64,000 nt of DNA from Verrucomicrobiaceae bacterium (GTDB taxonomy: Bacteria; Verrucomicrobiota; Verrucomicrobiia; Verrucomicrobiales; Verrucomicrobiaceae). Positions 35,345 through 43,691 of this stretch are shown piece after piece (the first letter of the stretch is position 1; each line of letters begins with the position of its first letter). The position numbers were made by a program, and so were the translations under genes. The notes beneath the pieces were generated by a model. The model did no database searches. It worked only from the letters and a program-made list of their open reading frames with translations, and was not told the origin of the DNA. The stretch lies in the NCBI GenBank assembly GCA_947466075.1, contig CANIBP010000035.1, forward strand, positions 1 through 64,000. The letters run 5' to 3'.

Positions 35345-35391
35345 GCCAGCCGTGGTGAGTAGCGTGAGCGAAAGGCGCGGCTGGCTTTTTT
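35345..35391 (+). terminator. Terminator at the end of the DGR cassette
   Basis: Perfect 8-bp stem GCCAGCCG (35345-35352) / CGGCTGGC (35378-35385) with an internal structured loop and six T (35386-35391). It would end the avd-RT-TR transcript. Confidence 0.8.
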
Positions 35392-35498
35392 GGGGTGGGC
35401 CGCGCGAAGCGAGAGGAAAGTAGCCGCCACCCGCTGGCGGCTACCAAAATACTGACTCCCATCTTGAATTGGCGGCACCGGCCCGCTACTCTCGGCGC

Positions 35499-35732
35499 AT
35501 GAAAATTCTCGAAGACGCCGCGCTCACTCTGTCCAAGGTCATTGACCCCAAGAAGCTGGCCTCAATGCACGCCTCGAAGTCCACCTCTCAGCGTGTCGGG
35601 TCACTGGTCCAGAAGCTCAAAGAGGGTGAAATCAGCAAGGCGGAAAAAACGGAACTCGAGCAGTACCAGATGCTCAACCAAATCATGTCACTGGTGAAGG
35701 CTGGTGCCCGGCTGGCCGCTGTGTCGGCATGA
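35499..35732 (+). CDS. Small protein of unknown function coupled to an HNH nuclease
   Basis: 77 residues (starts MKILEDAALTLSKVIDPKKL), helical, Lys/Glu/Gln-rich, with no recognised domain. Its TGA overlaps the ATG of the HNH gene (ATGA, 35729-35732). Small size and overlap suggest an immunity, antitoxin or adaptor partner for the nuclease, but nothing in the sequence proves it. Confidence 0.7.
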   Translation: MKILEDAALTLSKVIDPKKLASMHASKSTSQRVGSLVQKLKEGEISKAEKTELEQYQMLNQIMSLVKAGARLAAVSA

Positions 35733-36169
35733 GCCAGCATGTTCCAGCGGCACTACGTCGGCAGGTTTGGGAGCGTGCCGATGGACTGTGTGAGTATTGC
35801 CTGCTGCATGAGCGGGATGATTGGCTGAGCTTTCAAATCGAGCATATCCTAAGCAGGAAACATGGCGGGCGCACAACACTGGCCAATTTGGCTCTCGCCT
35901 GCCTCGACTGCAACATGGCGAAAGGCAGTGATCTCGGCTCCGTGACGCGAACGACCGGAATTTTGATCCCCTTTTATCATCCACGGCGGAGCAAGTGGAC
36001 CGAGCACTTCCGCCTCCAGGGACATCGTATCCAGCCGCTGACCGAAACGGGGGAGGTGACTTGCCGGATTCTCGGCTTCAACACACGACCGCGATTGCAG
36101 AAACGCCAAGCCATCGCCCTGTGCGGGCACTACCCGAGCATTGAGGCGCTGGCTCTGCTCAGAGAGTAA
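35729..36169 (+). CDS. HNH endonuclease
   Basis: 146 residues. The HNH core is clear: R-x4-GLCEYCL (first zinc-type CxxC pair), IEHILSRKHGG (His pair), LANLALACLDCNMAKGS (Asn and second CxxC). It begins with LRRQVWERADGLCEYC as in stand-alone HNH nucleases. It lies 338 bp after the DGR terminator, coupled to the 77-residue gene. Role open: mobile homing-type nuclease, defence, or DNA processing near the DGR. Confidence 0.88.
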   Translation: MSQHVPAALRRQVWERADGLCEYCLLHERDDWLSFQIEHILSRKHGGRTTLANLALACLDCNMAKGSDLGSVTRTTGILIPFYHPRRSKWTEHFRLQGHRIQPLTETGEVTCRILGFNTRPRLQKRQAIALCGHYPSIEALALLRE

Positions 36170-36176
36170 ATCCCCC

Positions 36177-37937
36177 ATGTCCACCCTCCGTGATCTCTCT
36201 CGTCAGGCCCGCTCGCAGAAGCGCAGGACGCGCTTCATCCTCATCGCGCTCGGTTTTCTGGTTCTCATCACGCTGTTCATCTCAGTATTCGCCGCGCAGC
36301 CGTTGCGGCAGTGGTGGTCGGCGATGCAGAGCCGGAGTCATTCAGCGGAAGCCCGAGCCGCGCTGGAGCAGCAGGACTTCATGACCGCGCTGGAGGCTGC
36401 GCAGAAAGCCGCTGCCATCACGCCAGACGACCCGGAACTGCTGCGCACTTGGGTTCTCGTGCTGGTGGGCCTGAATGCGCACCCGGATGAGGTTTTGCGC
36501 ACACTAGCCCAGGTGGAGGCCGTGGGAGGCATGACGCCGGAGATGCTGCTCAAGCGCGTGGAGGCACAACTGAACCGTGGCAACCTGCCTGCGGCACAAA
36601 GAGCACTCCACGAGCTGCCCGAGGCCCAGCGCCAGAGCTGGGAGGCCGTGGCGCTGGAGGCCAGCCTGCTGCTGCGCCAAGGCCGCACCGCCGAGGCCGG
36701 TGAACGCCTGCAAAGCAGCCCAGCAGCCGCCAACACGCCCGAGGCCATCTTTCGCCGCGCGGTGCTAGAAATGGCGGTGTCGAAGGATGCGGCGCAGCGC
36801 ACGCAGGCGCGTCAAATCATCTGGCAAACGGCCCGTAGCGATTCAGCGAGCCAACGCCTCGCCCTCACTCTCCTCAGCCGCGAGCCCGACCTCACCACGA
36901 GCGAAGCGCAAGAACTGCTCGATCTCGTGAAACCAACCTCCGCCTCCCAAGATCTGCGTCACGCCGTGCTGGCGCAGGGCATTCGCCTCTCACCCGAGCG
37001 CAAAGAAGCGCTCATCCAGGCTGAATCCGCACTCGCCGCCGAATGGCCTGCCCTGCAGCAGGTGCATCATGTTTTGTTCCTCGCCAAACAGCAGGCTCCG
37101 CAGGCCATGCAGGCCTTTCTCCGCGATCACGGACGCGTTTTGGCCGCCGAGCGCCCCGCCGACTATGCGAGCCTGCAATTGGAAATCCTCGCCAAAGCCA
37201 ACGACTGGCAAGGCGTGCGCCAGAAGCTCGAAACGAAGGCTGCGGGTCTTCTCGGCAGGCTCTCGCTCAATCTCTGGGAAGCCAATGCCACCGCTGCGCT
37301 GACCCCGGATAGTCCCCTAGTTCTGGAGCACCTCCAGCTCGCCTACGAAGTTACTCAAAACGGCCGAAACCTTGCCGGGGCGCTCCGCGTGGCCGATGTG
37401 GCCCTGAACCTCCGCCAGACCGCCTTTGCCGCAGCTTGTTATGAAGAACTCGCCACCAAGCCCCTCCTGCCCGGCGATAAGATCACGCTACTGGAAAAAG
37501 CCATCTCCGCTCACACCCAAACCCGCGACACCGCCGCCCTACGCCGCACCGCTCGCGCCCTGGCCGAGCAAACGCCCGGCCAACTCGACCACGCCTACCG
37601 CGCCGACTACCTCGATATTCTCTACGGTGAGGCGTTGGAAATCATTTTGAACCGTCTGAAAAGGCAAGACGCTGCTGCCGCGACGGATGCCGCTGCTCAG
37701 GCACATCAGCGCTTGCTCAAAGCCATGATCTTCCGCCACTTGGAGCACCAAGACCTGCTGCGCCGCGAGCTGGCAGGGCTGGAAAACGCCACCACCTGGA
37801 CCGTCGGCGAACGCGCCGTGATCGCCGGCCTGCTGGCAAAAGCTGGAGAGCCAGCACGTGCCTGGCAACTGGCGGAGAAGCTGCCGATGAGTCTTTTGCT
37901 CAACGAAGAAGCCGCGATGCTGAAACTGGCAAAGTAG
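36177..37937 (+). CDS. Membrane-anchored TPR-like protein
   Basis: 586 residues from the ATG at 36177, 7 bp after the HNH stop. A basic N terminus and one membrane helix (about 20-39, FILIALGFLVLITLFISVFAA) precede tetratricopeptide-like repeats (ARAALEQQDFMTALEAAQKAAAITPDDPELL and many later pairs of helices). Role unknown; the close spacing to the HNH gene may be chance. Its TAG stop is part of the double-hairpin repeat (AAAGTAGCC). Confidence 0.78.
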   Translation: MSTLRDLSRQARSQKRRTRFILIALGFLVLITLFISVFAAQPLRQWWSAMQSRSHSAEARAALEQQDFMTALEAAQKAAAITPDDPELLRTWVLVLVGLNAHPDEVLRTLAQVEAVGGMTPEMLLKRVEAQLNRGNLPAAQRALHELPEAQRQSWEAVALEASLLLRQGRTAEAGERLQSSPAAANTPEAIFRRAVLEMAVSKDAAQRTQARQIIWQTARSDSASQRLALTLLSREPDLTTSEAQELLDLVKPTSASQDLRHAVLAQGIRLSPERKEALIQAESALAAEWPALQQVHHVLFLAKQQAPQAMQAFLRDHGRVLAAERPADYASLQLEILAKANDWQGVRQKLETKAAGLLGRLSLNLWEANATAALTPDSPLVLEHLQLAYEVTQNGRNLAGALRVADVALNLRQTAFAAACYEELATKPLLPGDKITLLEKAISAHTQTRDTAALRRTARALAEQTPGQLDHAYRADYLDILYGEALEIILNRLKRQDAAAATDAAAQAHQRLLKAMIFRHLEHQDLLRRELAGLENATTWTVGERAVIAGLLAKAGEPARAWQLAEKLPMSLLLNEEAAMLKLAK

Positions 37938-38031
37938 CCCAGTTGCAGCACAACTGGCCTCCGGATCTTTTTTGCGCAGCAACAAAGCTACTTTCACCAA
38001 AGCCGCGCGGTGAGACCTGCGCGGCTTTTTT
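37931..38031 (+). terminator. Double-hairpin repeat, copy B (terminator)
   Basis: Shares with copy A the AAAGTAGCCCAGTTG start, stem CCAGTTG/CAACTGG, and the second stem AAAGCCGCGC (37999-38008) / GCGCGGCTTT (38019-38028) with a T-run. It has about 28 extra nt between the stems, including GCAAC and GCTACTTT (37979-37994), which can pair instead with GTTGC and AAAGTAGC of the first stem, so two folds compete. Confidence 0.8.
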
Positions 38032-38065
38032 CATGCCCATGGTTGAAGCGAACCTTCGCAGGCAC

Positions 38066-38410
38066 TCACACTGGATTTCCACGCACGACACGAATGAGCT
38101 GATGAGCCAGCTCTCCTGACCGACGAATTGCTTCGTCAATTCTGTCCGCGAACGCCGCATAATCACGGTTCTCCGTGCAGACGATGATGCCCGCATGGTC
38201 AGTGACGACGCGATGCAGCCGCATGAAGTCTTTGCGATTGATGGTGATGACGCAGCGGCCTGTTTCGATGGCGAAACGCAGCACGGCGTCGTCCTCAATG
38301 GACTGGTTCGACTTTCCCACATCATGCGTGGTGAGCACATCATGACCCAGAACGCGGAGGTGCTCGACGACTTCGACGGGGAAGTTCTCGTTGGCGTAGA
38401 GACGGGCCAT
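38066..38410 (-). CDS. DUF5615 PIN-like protein (putative toxin)
   Basis: 114 residues from the ATG at 38410. The block LYANENFPVEVVEHLRVLGHDVLT, then NQSIEDDAVLRFAI and CVITINRKDF match the DUF5615/Mut7-C PIN-like fold with its acidic residues (N/D/E near residues 7-8, DD in IEDDA, D in RKDF). Such proteins are usually paired with a DUF433 partner, as here (gap 1 nt). Likely an RNase-type toxin. Confidence 0.85.
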   Translation of the reverse strand: MARLYANENFPVEVVEHLRVLGHDVLTTHDVGKSNQSIEDDAVLRFAIETGRCVITINRKDFMRLHRVVTDHAGIIVCTENRDYAAFADRIDEAIRRSGELAHQLIRVVRGNPV

Positions 38411-38411
38411 T

Positions 38412-38747
38412 TCAGTCGGTGACCTCGTTTTCTCGAATCTCGCGGTCAATCTCCTGCGAATGACGCGCCACATAGTGCCAGGCGTTGACCAGATCGGAGG
38501 ACTGGAGCGAGGGATAGTTATGCAGAATTTCCGCGTCGTCCGCTCCCAACCTGCGCCATGACTCCAGCGACCACACCGGAATCCGCGTACCCGCAATCCG
38601 TGCCGAGCCGCCGCAGACGCGAGGGTCAAACTCGATGCCCGGTAGTTGGTCCGTGATGTCGGCGGCCATCCAGACAAACAGCCGCGCACGATCCTGGCGC
38701 GGCAGCGCCGCCACCATGGACTGGGCTTGATCGAAGGTCGTTGGCAT
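38412..38747 (-). CDS. DUF433-domain protein (putative antitoxin)
   Basis: 111 residues. The C-terminal half contains the DUF433 pattern: PRVCGGSARIAGTRIPVWSL, LGADDAEILHNYPSLQSSDLVNAWHY, a winged-helix-like DNA-binding module. Upstream of and coupled to the PIN-like gene, giving the usual antitoxin-toxin order. The N-terminal 40 residues are longer than in minimal DUF433 proteins. Confidence 0.85.
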   Translation of the reverse strand: MPTTFDQAQSMVAALPRQDRARLFVWMAADITDQLPGIEFDPRVCGGSARIAGTRIPVWSLESWRRLGADDAEILHNYPSLQSSDLVNAWHYVARHSQEIDREIRENEVTD

Positions 38748-38834
38748 GCGGGACGATGATGCAGTGCGAGCTACGAGTCAATGATCTGCCTGCAACGCTG
38801 ATATAACTGCCCGTTGCCCGCGTTTCACGCGGCC

Positions 38835-40133
38835 ATGAAACGCATCCTCTTCCTCGCGGCTATGTTCCTGGCTCCATGTCCCATGCTCCAGGCTGCGGCG
38901 CAGCCGAACATCATCCTCATCTACGCCGACGACCTCGGCATCGAGGGCGTGAGCTGCTACGGTGCGGACAAGCACAAGACGCCGAACATTGATAGGCTCG
39001 CAGCCTCCGGCACGCGCTTCACGACGTGTTACGCAGCACCGCTGTGTGGGCCATCACGTTGCTTGCTCATGACAGGGCGCTACGCCTTCCGCACGGGTGG
39101 CATCACGAATAGTTCGTGGCGAAATGGCGGCCCTGGGGCCAAATCTGCCGACGAAGTGCCAATGGCAAAGCTTTTGAAGCAAAGCGGCTACGCCACGGCT
39201 CAGGCGGGTAAATGGCGGCAGGTCGGCGAGACGCCGCGTGATTGGGGTTTCGATGAGTACGTCACCGATCCGACAGCGGGCGGCTGGTATTGGAAGGACA
39301 CGTATGAGAAGAACGGCGAGCAGATTAACGCGGGCAAAGAAGTCTATAACCCGGACATCATCCAGGCTTACAGCATCGACTTCATCACGCGAAACAAGGA
39401 GAAGCCCTTCTTCCTCTACTACGCCATGCACCTCGTCCACGGCCCCATCCTCCGCACGCCAGACACAAAGGAAGGCAGCGACCTTTACGAGGACAAGATC
39501 GCCTACATGGACAAGCAAGTCGGCGGCATCGTCGCGGAGGTGGAAAAGCTCGGGCTGCGTGAGAAGACACTCATCATCTTCTCCGCCGACAACGGCACCG
39601 CGCTCAGTTATCCGAACACCGTCGGTGGACGAATGATCAATGGCAAAAAAGCTAGCATGCTCGAAGGCGGCTCGCGTGTGCCCTACATCGCCAGTTGGCC
39701 CGGTGTGACGCCTGCGGGCAAAGTGAGCACGGACATCGTCAGTATTGCCGATCAGCTTCCCACCTTCGTCGAACTCGCCGGCGGCAAATTGCCTGAAGGT
39801 GTGAAGATCGACGGCATCAGCCTCGCCCCACAACTACGCGGTGAAAAAGGCACGCCGCGCGAGTGGGCCTACGTGCAGCTCGGCGCGCATTGGTTCGTGC
39901 GTGAGCAAGGTTGGAAGATGAACGAAGCCAGCGAGCTCTTCGACATGAGCGACGCACCCTTCGTCGAAAAACCCGTCGCCGCCGCTGAAGACACCGAGGC
40001 CAGCAAAGCCGCCCGTGCCCGCCTCACCGCCGCCCTCGCCGATCTCAATCCCGCCGCTGGCAAAACCGACGGCGGCGATGGCAAAAAACCTGGCAAGAAA
40101 AAGAAGGGCAAGAAGAAGGACAAGGCGCAATAG
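38835..40133 (+). CDS. Secreted sulfatase (arylsulfatase family)
   Basis: 432 residues from the ATG at 38835; signal peptide to about residue 21. IILIYADDLGIEGVSCYG supplies metal-binding Asp residues, and C71-G-P-S-R75 is the CxPSR site where cysteine is converted to formylglycine. FSADNGTALSYPN contains the later metal ligands. The C terminus is a Lys-rich tail (KKPGKKKKGKKKDKAQ). Probably acts on sulfated polysaccharides. A maturation enzyme is needed; the FGE-fold proteins in this window do not look like true activators. Confidence 0.92.
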   Translation: MKRILFLAAMFLAPCPMLQAAAQPNIILIYADDLGIEGVSCYGADKHKTPNIDRLAASGTRFTTCYAAPLCGPSRCLLMTGRYAFRTGGITNSSWRNGGPGAKSADEVPMAKLLKQSGYATAQAGKWRQVGETPRDWGFDEYVTDPTAGGWYWKDTYEKNGEQINAGKEVYNPDIIQAYSIDFITRNKEKPFFLYYAMHLVHGPILRTPDTKEGSDLYEDKIAYMDKQVGGIVAEVEKLGLREKTLIIFSADNGTALSYPNTVGGRMINGKKASMLEGGSRVPYIASWPGVTPAGKVSTDIVSIADQLPTFVELAGGKLPEGVKIDGISLAPQLRGEKGTPREWAYVQLGAHWFVREQGWKMNEASELFDMSDAPFVEKPVAAAEDTEASKAARARLTAALADLNPAAGKTDGGDGKKPGKKKKGKKKDKAQ

Positions 40134-40152
40134 TCCTCAACGCTGCAAAACA

Positions 40153-40181
40153 AACAGGAGGCTGTTGAGCAGCCTCCTGTT
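40153..40181 (+). terminator. Terminator between sulfatase and transketolase
   Basis: 11-bp perfect stem AACAGGAGGCT / AGCCTCCTGTT with a 7-nt loop, placed between two convergent genes. The T-run is weak on the plus strand. Confidence 0.7.
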
Positions 40182-40210
40182 GCTAAACTAGTTGATGTAT
40201 CGAATTCAGC

Positions 40211-42187
40211 TCATGCCAGCGCCTTCGCCACAGCATCAGCCGTGATGCCCAGCTCTTTAAACACGGTGTTACCCGGTGCGCTGATGCCGAAGCGGTCGAT
40301 GGCGATGATTTGGCCTTGCGTACCGACGTATTTCCACCAGAGGCCGGAGACACCGGCTTCGATCGCGATGCGCTTCGTGCAGCTGGTTGGTAGCACGGAC
40401 TCACGATAAGCGGCATCCTGGCGATCGAAGCGCTCGAAGCATGGCAGGCTCACAACGCGCACGCCGGGCTTGCCCTTCGCGCCTTCGACGGCGTGTTGCA
40501 CTTCAGAGCCGGTGGCGATGACGATGGCTTCAAGCGCCGCTGTTTCCTTCACGAGGATGTAACCACCTTTGAGTGTACCTGCGCGGCGAGTGGCGGCGCT
40601 GACACCACCTTGATGCGGAAGGTCCTGGCGGCTCAAAGCGAGCAATGTGGGGCCATCTTGGCGGCTGAAGGCAGCCGCGAAGGCGGCGGCGGCTTCTTCA
40701 GCATCACCAGGGCGAATGACGTCGAGATTTGGAATGACCCGCAGACCGCTGACGGTTTCCACCGGCTGATGCGTTGGGCCGTCTTCACCGACTCCAACGC
40801 TGTCATGCGTGAAGATGTAAGTCACAGGCAGCTTCGCGAGTGCGGCGAGGCGGATGCTCGGACGGCAATAATCGGCGAACACGAGGAAGGTCGCGCCGCT
40901 GGCGAGGAACAGGCCGTCGTAAGCGATGCCATTGCAGATCGCGCCCATGGCATGCTCACGAATGCCGAACCAGATATTGCGACCTGTGCGATTCGTGGCG
41001 CTGAAGTCGCCCATACCAGTGAGGTAGTTCTTCGTGGAGCCGAAAAGGTCCGCGCTGCCCGTGATGAGGTGCGGTACGGCTTTGGCGATGTGATTCAGAA
41101 TCTCGCCACCGCTGTTGCGAGTGGCGGCTTTGCCTTCAGACGGATATTCCGGCACCACTTTGAGCAAATCTTCAGCGCTGAGGCTGCCATTGCGTGCAGC
41201 GTCGAGTTGTTTGGCCAATTCAGGATTCGCAGCACTCCAGGCAAGGTAGGTCTTGTTCCATTCACCATGGATCGCGGCACGCTTGGCCTTCAAATCGGCA
41301 AAGTAAGCCTTCACTTCATCGCTCACGTAGAAATGCGTGCCTTCAGGGATGCCGAGGCCTTTTTTCGCGGCATCGACGAACTTCGCGCCGCCTTCGCCGT
41401 GGCCCTTGGCCGTGCCGGCGACTTCAGGGATACCTTTGCCGATGATCGTCTTGGCGATGATGATCTTGGGCTTGCCGTTGTCGTTCTTTTTGGCGTCGCT
41501 GATCGCTTTGACGATGGCGTCGAGGTCGTGACCATCGATCGTCACCGCATCCCAACCCACAGCAATGAACATCGCCTGTGCGTCCTCGCTCTGTGTGAGC
41601 TTGGCCATCGCGTCGAGCGTCACATCGTTGGAATCGTAAATCAGGATGAGATTGTCGAGTGCGTTGTGCGCCGCAAAAGACACCGCCTCACGCGCCACGC
41701 CTTCCTGGAGGCAGCCGTCGCCAGCGAGAGCGATGATGTGATTGTCGATGATCGTGTGCTGAGCCGTGTTGTACTTCGCAGCGGCCATCTTGCCGGAAAG
41801 CGCATAGCCGACCGCATTGCCCACGCCCTGACCCAGTGGCCCGGTGGTGGACTCCACGCCCGGTGTTTCATGAAACTCCGGGTGCCCTGGCGTGATGGAA
41901 TGCAGCACGCGGAACTTGGAAACGTCATCAATGCTCACGGCATAGCCACTGAGGTGCAGCCAGGAATAGATGAACATCGAGCCGTGACCCGCGCTGAGGA
42001 TGAAACGGTCACGATTCAGCCATTTCGGCTCCGCGGGATCACACTGAAGGCTTTCACCAAAAAGCACCGCGCCAACTTCCGCCGCACCGAGTGGCAGGCC
42101 AAGATGGCCGGAGGAGCATTTGTGCACAGCATCCATAGCGAGACCACGGGCTTCATTGGCGGCTTGAGAAAGGAGAGCTTTGTTCAT
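40211..42187 (-). CDS. tkt: Transketolase
   Basis: 658 residues from the ATG at 42187. A thiamine-diphosphate enzyme of the pentose phosphate pathway. ILSAGHGSMFIYSWLHLSGY, LAGDGCLQEGVAREA (ThDP/Mg loop), GIREHAMGAICNGIAYDGL and THDSVGVGEDGPTHQPVE are the standard blocks. Length matches the ~660-residue bacterial form. Confidence 0.96.
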   Translation of the reverse strand: MNKALLSQAANEARGLAMDAVHKCSSGHLGLPLGAAEVGAVLFGESLQCDPAEPKWLNRDRFILSAGHGSMFIYSWLHLSGYAVSIDDVSKFRVLHSITPGHPEFHETPGVESTTGPLGQGVGNAVGYALSGKMAAAKYNTAQHTIIDNHIIALAGDGCLQEGVAREAVSFAAHNALDNLILIYDSNDVTLDAMAKLTQSEDAQAMFIAVGWDAVTIDGHDLDAIVKAISDAKKNDNGKPKIIIAKTIIGKGIPEVAGTAKGHGEGGAKFVDAAKKGLGIPEGTHFYVSDEVKAYFADLKAKRAAIHGEWNKTYLAWSAANPELAKQLDAARNGSLSAEDLLKVVPEYPSEGKAATRNSGGEILNHIAKAVPHLITGSADLFGSTKNYLTGMGDFSATNRTGRNIWFGIREHAMGAICNGIAYDGLFLASGATFLVFADYCRPSIRLAALAKLPVTYIFTHDSVGVGEDGPTHQPVETVSGLRVIPNLDVIRPGDAEEAAAAFAAAFSRQDGPTLLALSRQDLPHQGGVSAATRRAGTLKGGYILVKETAALEAIVIATGSEVQHAVEGAKGKPGVRVVSLPCFERFDRQDAAYRESVLPTSCTKRIAIEAGVSGLWWKYVGTQGQIIAIDRFGISAPGNTVFKELGITADAVAKALA

Positions 42188-42304
42188 GAGGGGGTGTTTA
42201 ATGAGTTGGTGCGCCAGTAGCGGCCAAGCGCGGGACGCGTTCTTTACCGGCGCTAAGATTGGATTCAAGGTCGAAAACTGGGGCGATTCGGACGTTTACT
42301 GGTC

Positions 42305-43651
42305 ATGCCGCCCCAAGCCTCTCGCCGCCATTTCATCGAAGCCTCCGCACTCGCCTTCGGTTCCCAATTGCTCGGTCAAGTGCCGGGAGACCGCCCCAGG
42401 CAGGACGCTGCGGTCAAGGTGCTCAATCCACGTGGTCGGGTGCCGGTGAGCATCATCATCGATGATTCGACGTGCTTGGTGAACTTGAACAAGTTCGCCA
42501 TACCACAATTCGCCACGGTGAATCCGGGCAAGTATGACCATTATCCGTGGCAGAGTTGGCCGGACGAGATTCCCGACAGCTTCGTGCGTAAATTTGCCGA
42601 TTGGGCCACGGAGAATGGCGTTAAGGGCAAATACAGCATTGTCCCCTTCCCTGCCTGTGTGGGCCGCCTTGACCGCGAGATCCCCGGCTGGAGCCAGCGT
42701 GAACTGCAAGACAGCATCAAGCTCGTGCGCGAGCACATCACTCCAAACTGGGACATCCATCCCGAGATGGTCACGCACACACGCATCATCGATACGAAAA
42801 CGGGCCATCCGTATCCTGAGATCAGCCCGCGCTTCATGGAAAACTGGGACTGGTGCAACGGGCGCAGCACCGACGAAATCGCGGACTACATGAGTTATGC
42901 GCTCACCATTTTGAAAAACATCGGCCTGCCATGTGAAGGCGTCACCACGCCCGGTGGTTTCGGCAGCAAAGCGCGGCCGCAACTCGCGCAGGCCTCGTTT
43001 GAATCATGTCGTAGCGTTTTCAATGCCGAGATCCCGCACTACTTCCGCGATCTTTTTGACAAGGGCGAACAAAGCGTGGCCCCCATCGTGCAAAACGCCA
43101 GCGGGCTCGATTCCGATGATCCTCGCTGCGTGGTTCACATCATCGGCTGCACGGGTGACTGGACCGGCGGCTGGAACTGCATCACGCCGACCGGTGCGGA
43201 CGCTTTCATCACGGCTGACGGCAAATCCGGCCGCATGGTCGAAGTCATCCAGCGCGGCGAACCCGCGATCATCGTCTGCCACTGGACCGGCATTTACTGG
43301 AACGGTCTCGAAATTGGCTTTGAAATCTTCCGTGAGGTCGTGAAGCGCCTTCACGCCACATTCGATCACCTGCACTGGATGAAGCTCAGCGAAATCTCCC
43401 GCTACTGGGCCGCGAAGGAGCTAACCAAGATCGAATTCGATGCTGGGAAGAGTCTGGTGACACTCAAAGCACCGTTTGCCTGTGAGGAGTTCACGCTATC
43501 GGTGCGACTGATCCAAGGTGCGCCTGCAGGACTCACCGAAGTTGATTCACGACTCAAACTGAAGCCCGGCACATGGTGTCGTGAAAAGGATACCACGCTG
43601 GTTTGCTTCAAGATGTCGAAGGGAGTCTCGACGATCAGGTTCAAAGCATGA
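42305..43651 (+). CDS. Tat-exported protein, possible polysaccharide deacetylase-like
   Basis: 448 residues. The leader SRRHFIEASALAFGSQLLG is Tat-type. VPVSIIIDDSTCLVNLNKF near the N terminus recalls the DD metal-binding start of NodB-like deacetylases, followed by GVKGKYSIVPFPACVG and EMVTHTRIIDTKTGHPYPE with His residues. The fit to the family is partial, so the activity is uncertain. Divergent from transketolase. Confidence 0.65.
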   Translation: MPPQASRRHFIEASALAFGSQLLGQVPGDRPRQDAAVKVLNPRGRVPVSIIIDDSTCLVNLNKFAIPQFATVNPGKYDHYPWQSWPDEIPDSFVRKFADWATENGVKGKYSIVPFPACVGRLDREIPGWSQRELQDSIKLVREHITPNWDIHPEMVTHTRIIDTKTGHPYPEISPRFMENWDWCNGRSTDEIADYMSYALTILKNIGLPCEGVTTPGGFGSKARPQLAQASFESCRSVFNAEIPHYFRDLFDKGEQSVAPIVQNASGLDSDDPRCVVHIIGCTGDWTGGWNCITPTGADAFITADGKSGRMVEVIQRGEPAIIVCHWTGIYWNGLEIGFEIFREVVKRLHATFDHLHWMKLSEISRYWAAKELTKIEFDAGKSLVTLKAPFACEEFTLSVRLIQGAPAGLTEVDSRLKLKPGTWCREKDTTLVCFKMSKGVSTIRFKA

Positions 43652-43691
43652 TCCTGCTTGCGAGAACGAGGCCATGGCAAGATGGTACTCC

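Larger units (their letters stand above)
35058..35498 (+). other. Non-coding DGR RNA region: template repeat, structured spacer, terminator
   Basis: After the RT stop this region holds the template repeat and then strong hairpins at 35252-35269 (GGCGGGAG/CTCCCGCC), 35286-35302 (AGAGAC/GTCTCT) and 35309-35328 (TGCCGTCAC/GTGACGGCA), a terminator (35345-35391), and a further hairpin near 35416-35445 beginning AAAGTAGCC. No protein-coding frame is convincing. The part after the template corresponds in position to the spacer that primes cDNA synthesis in the Bordetella phage DGR. Confidence 0.75.

Noticed and set aside
33795..35462. Long antisense reading frame (555 codons) across avd, RT and TR
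   Set aside because: It is a shadow of GC-rich coding sequence on the other strand. It shows no domain and would contradict the well-supported RT and Avd frames.
40493..42220. 575-codon antisense frame over transketolase
   Set aside because: Transketolase motifs fix the coding strand; the antisense frame is low in conserved features.
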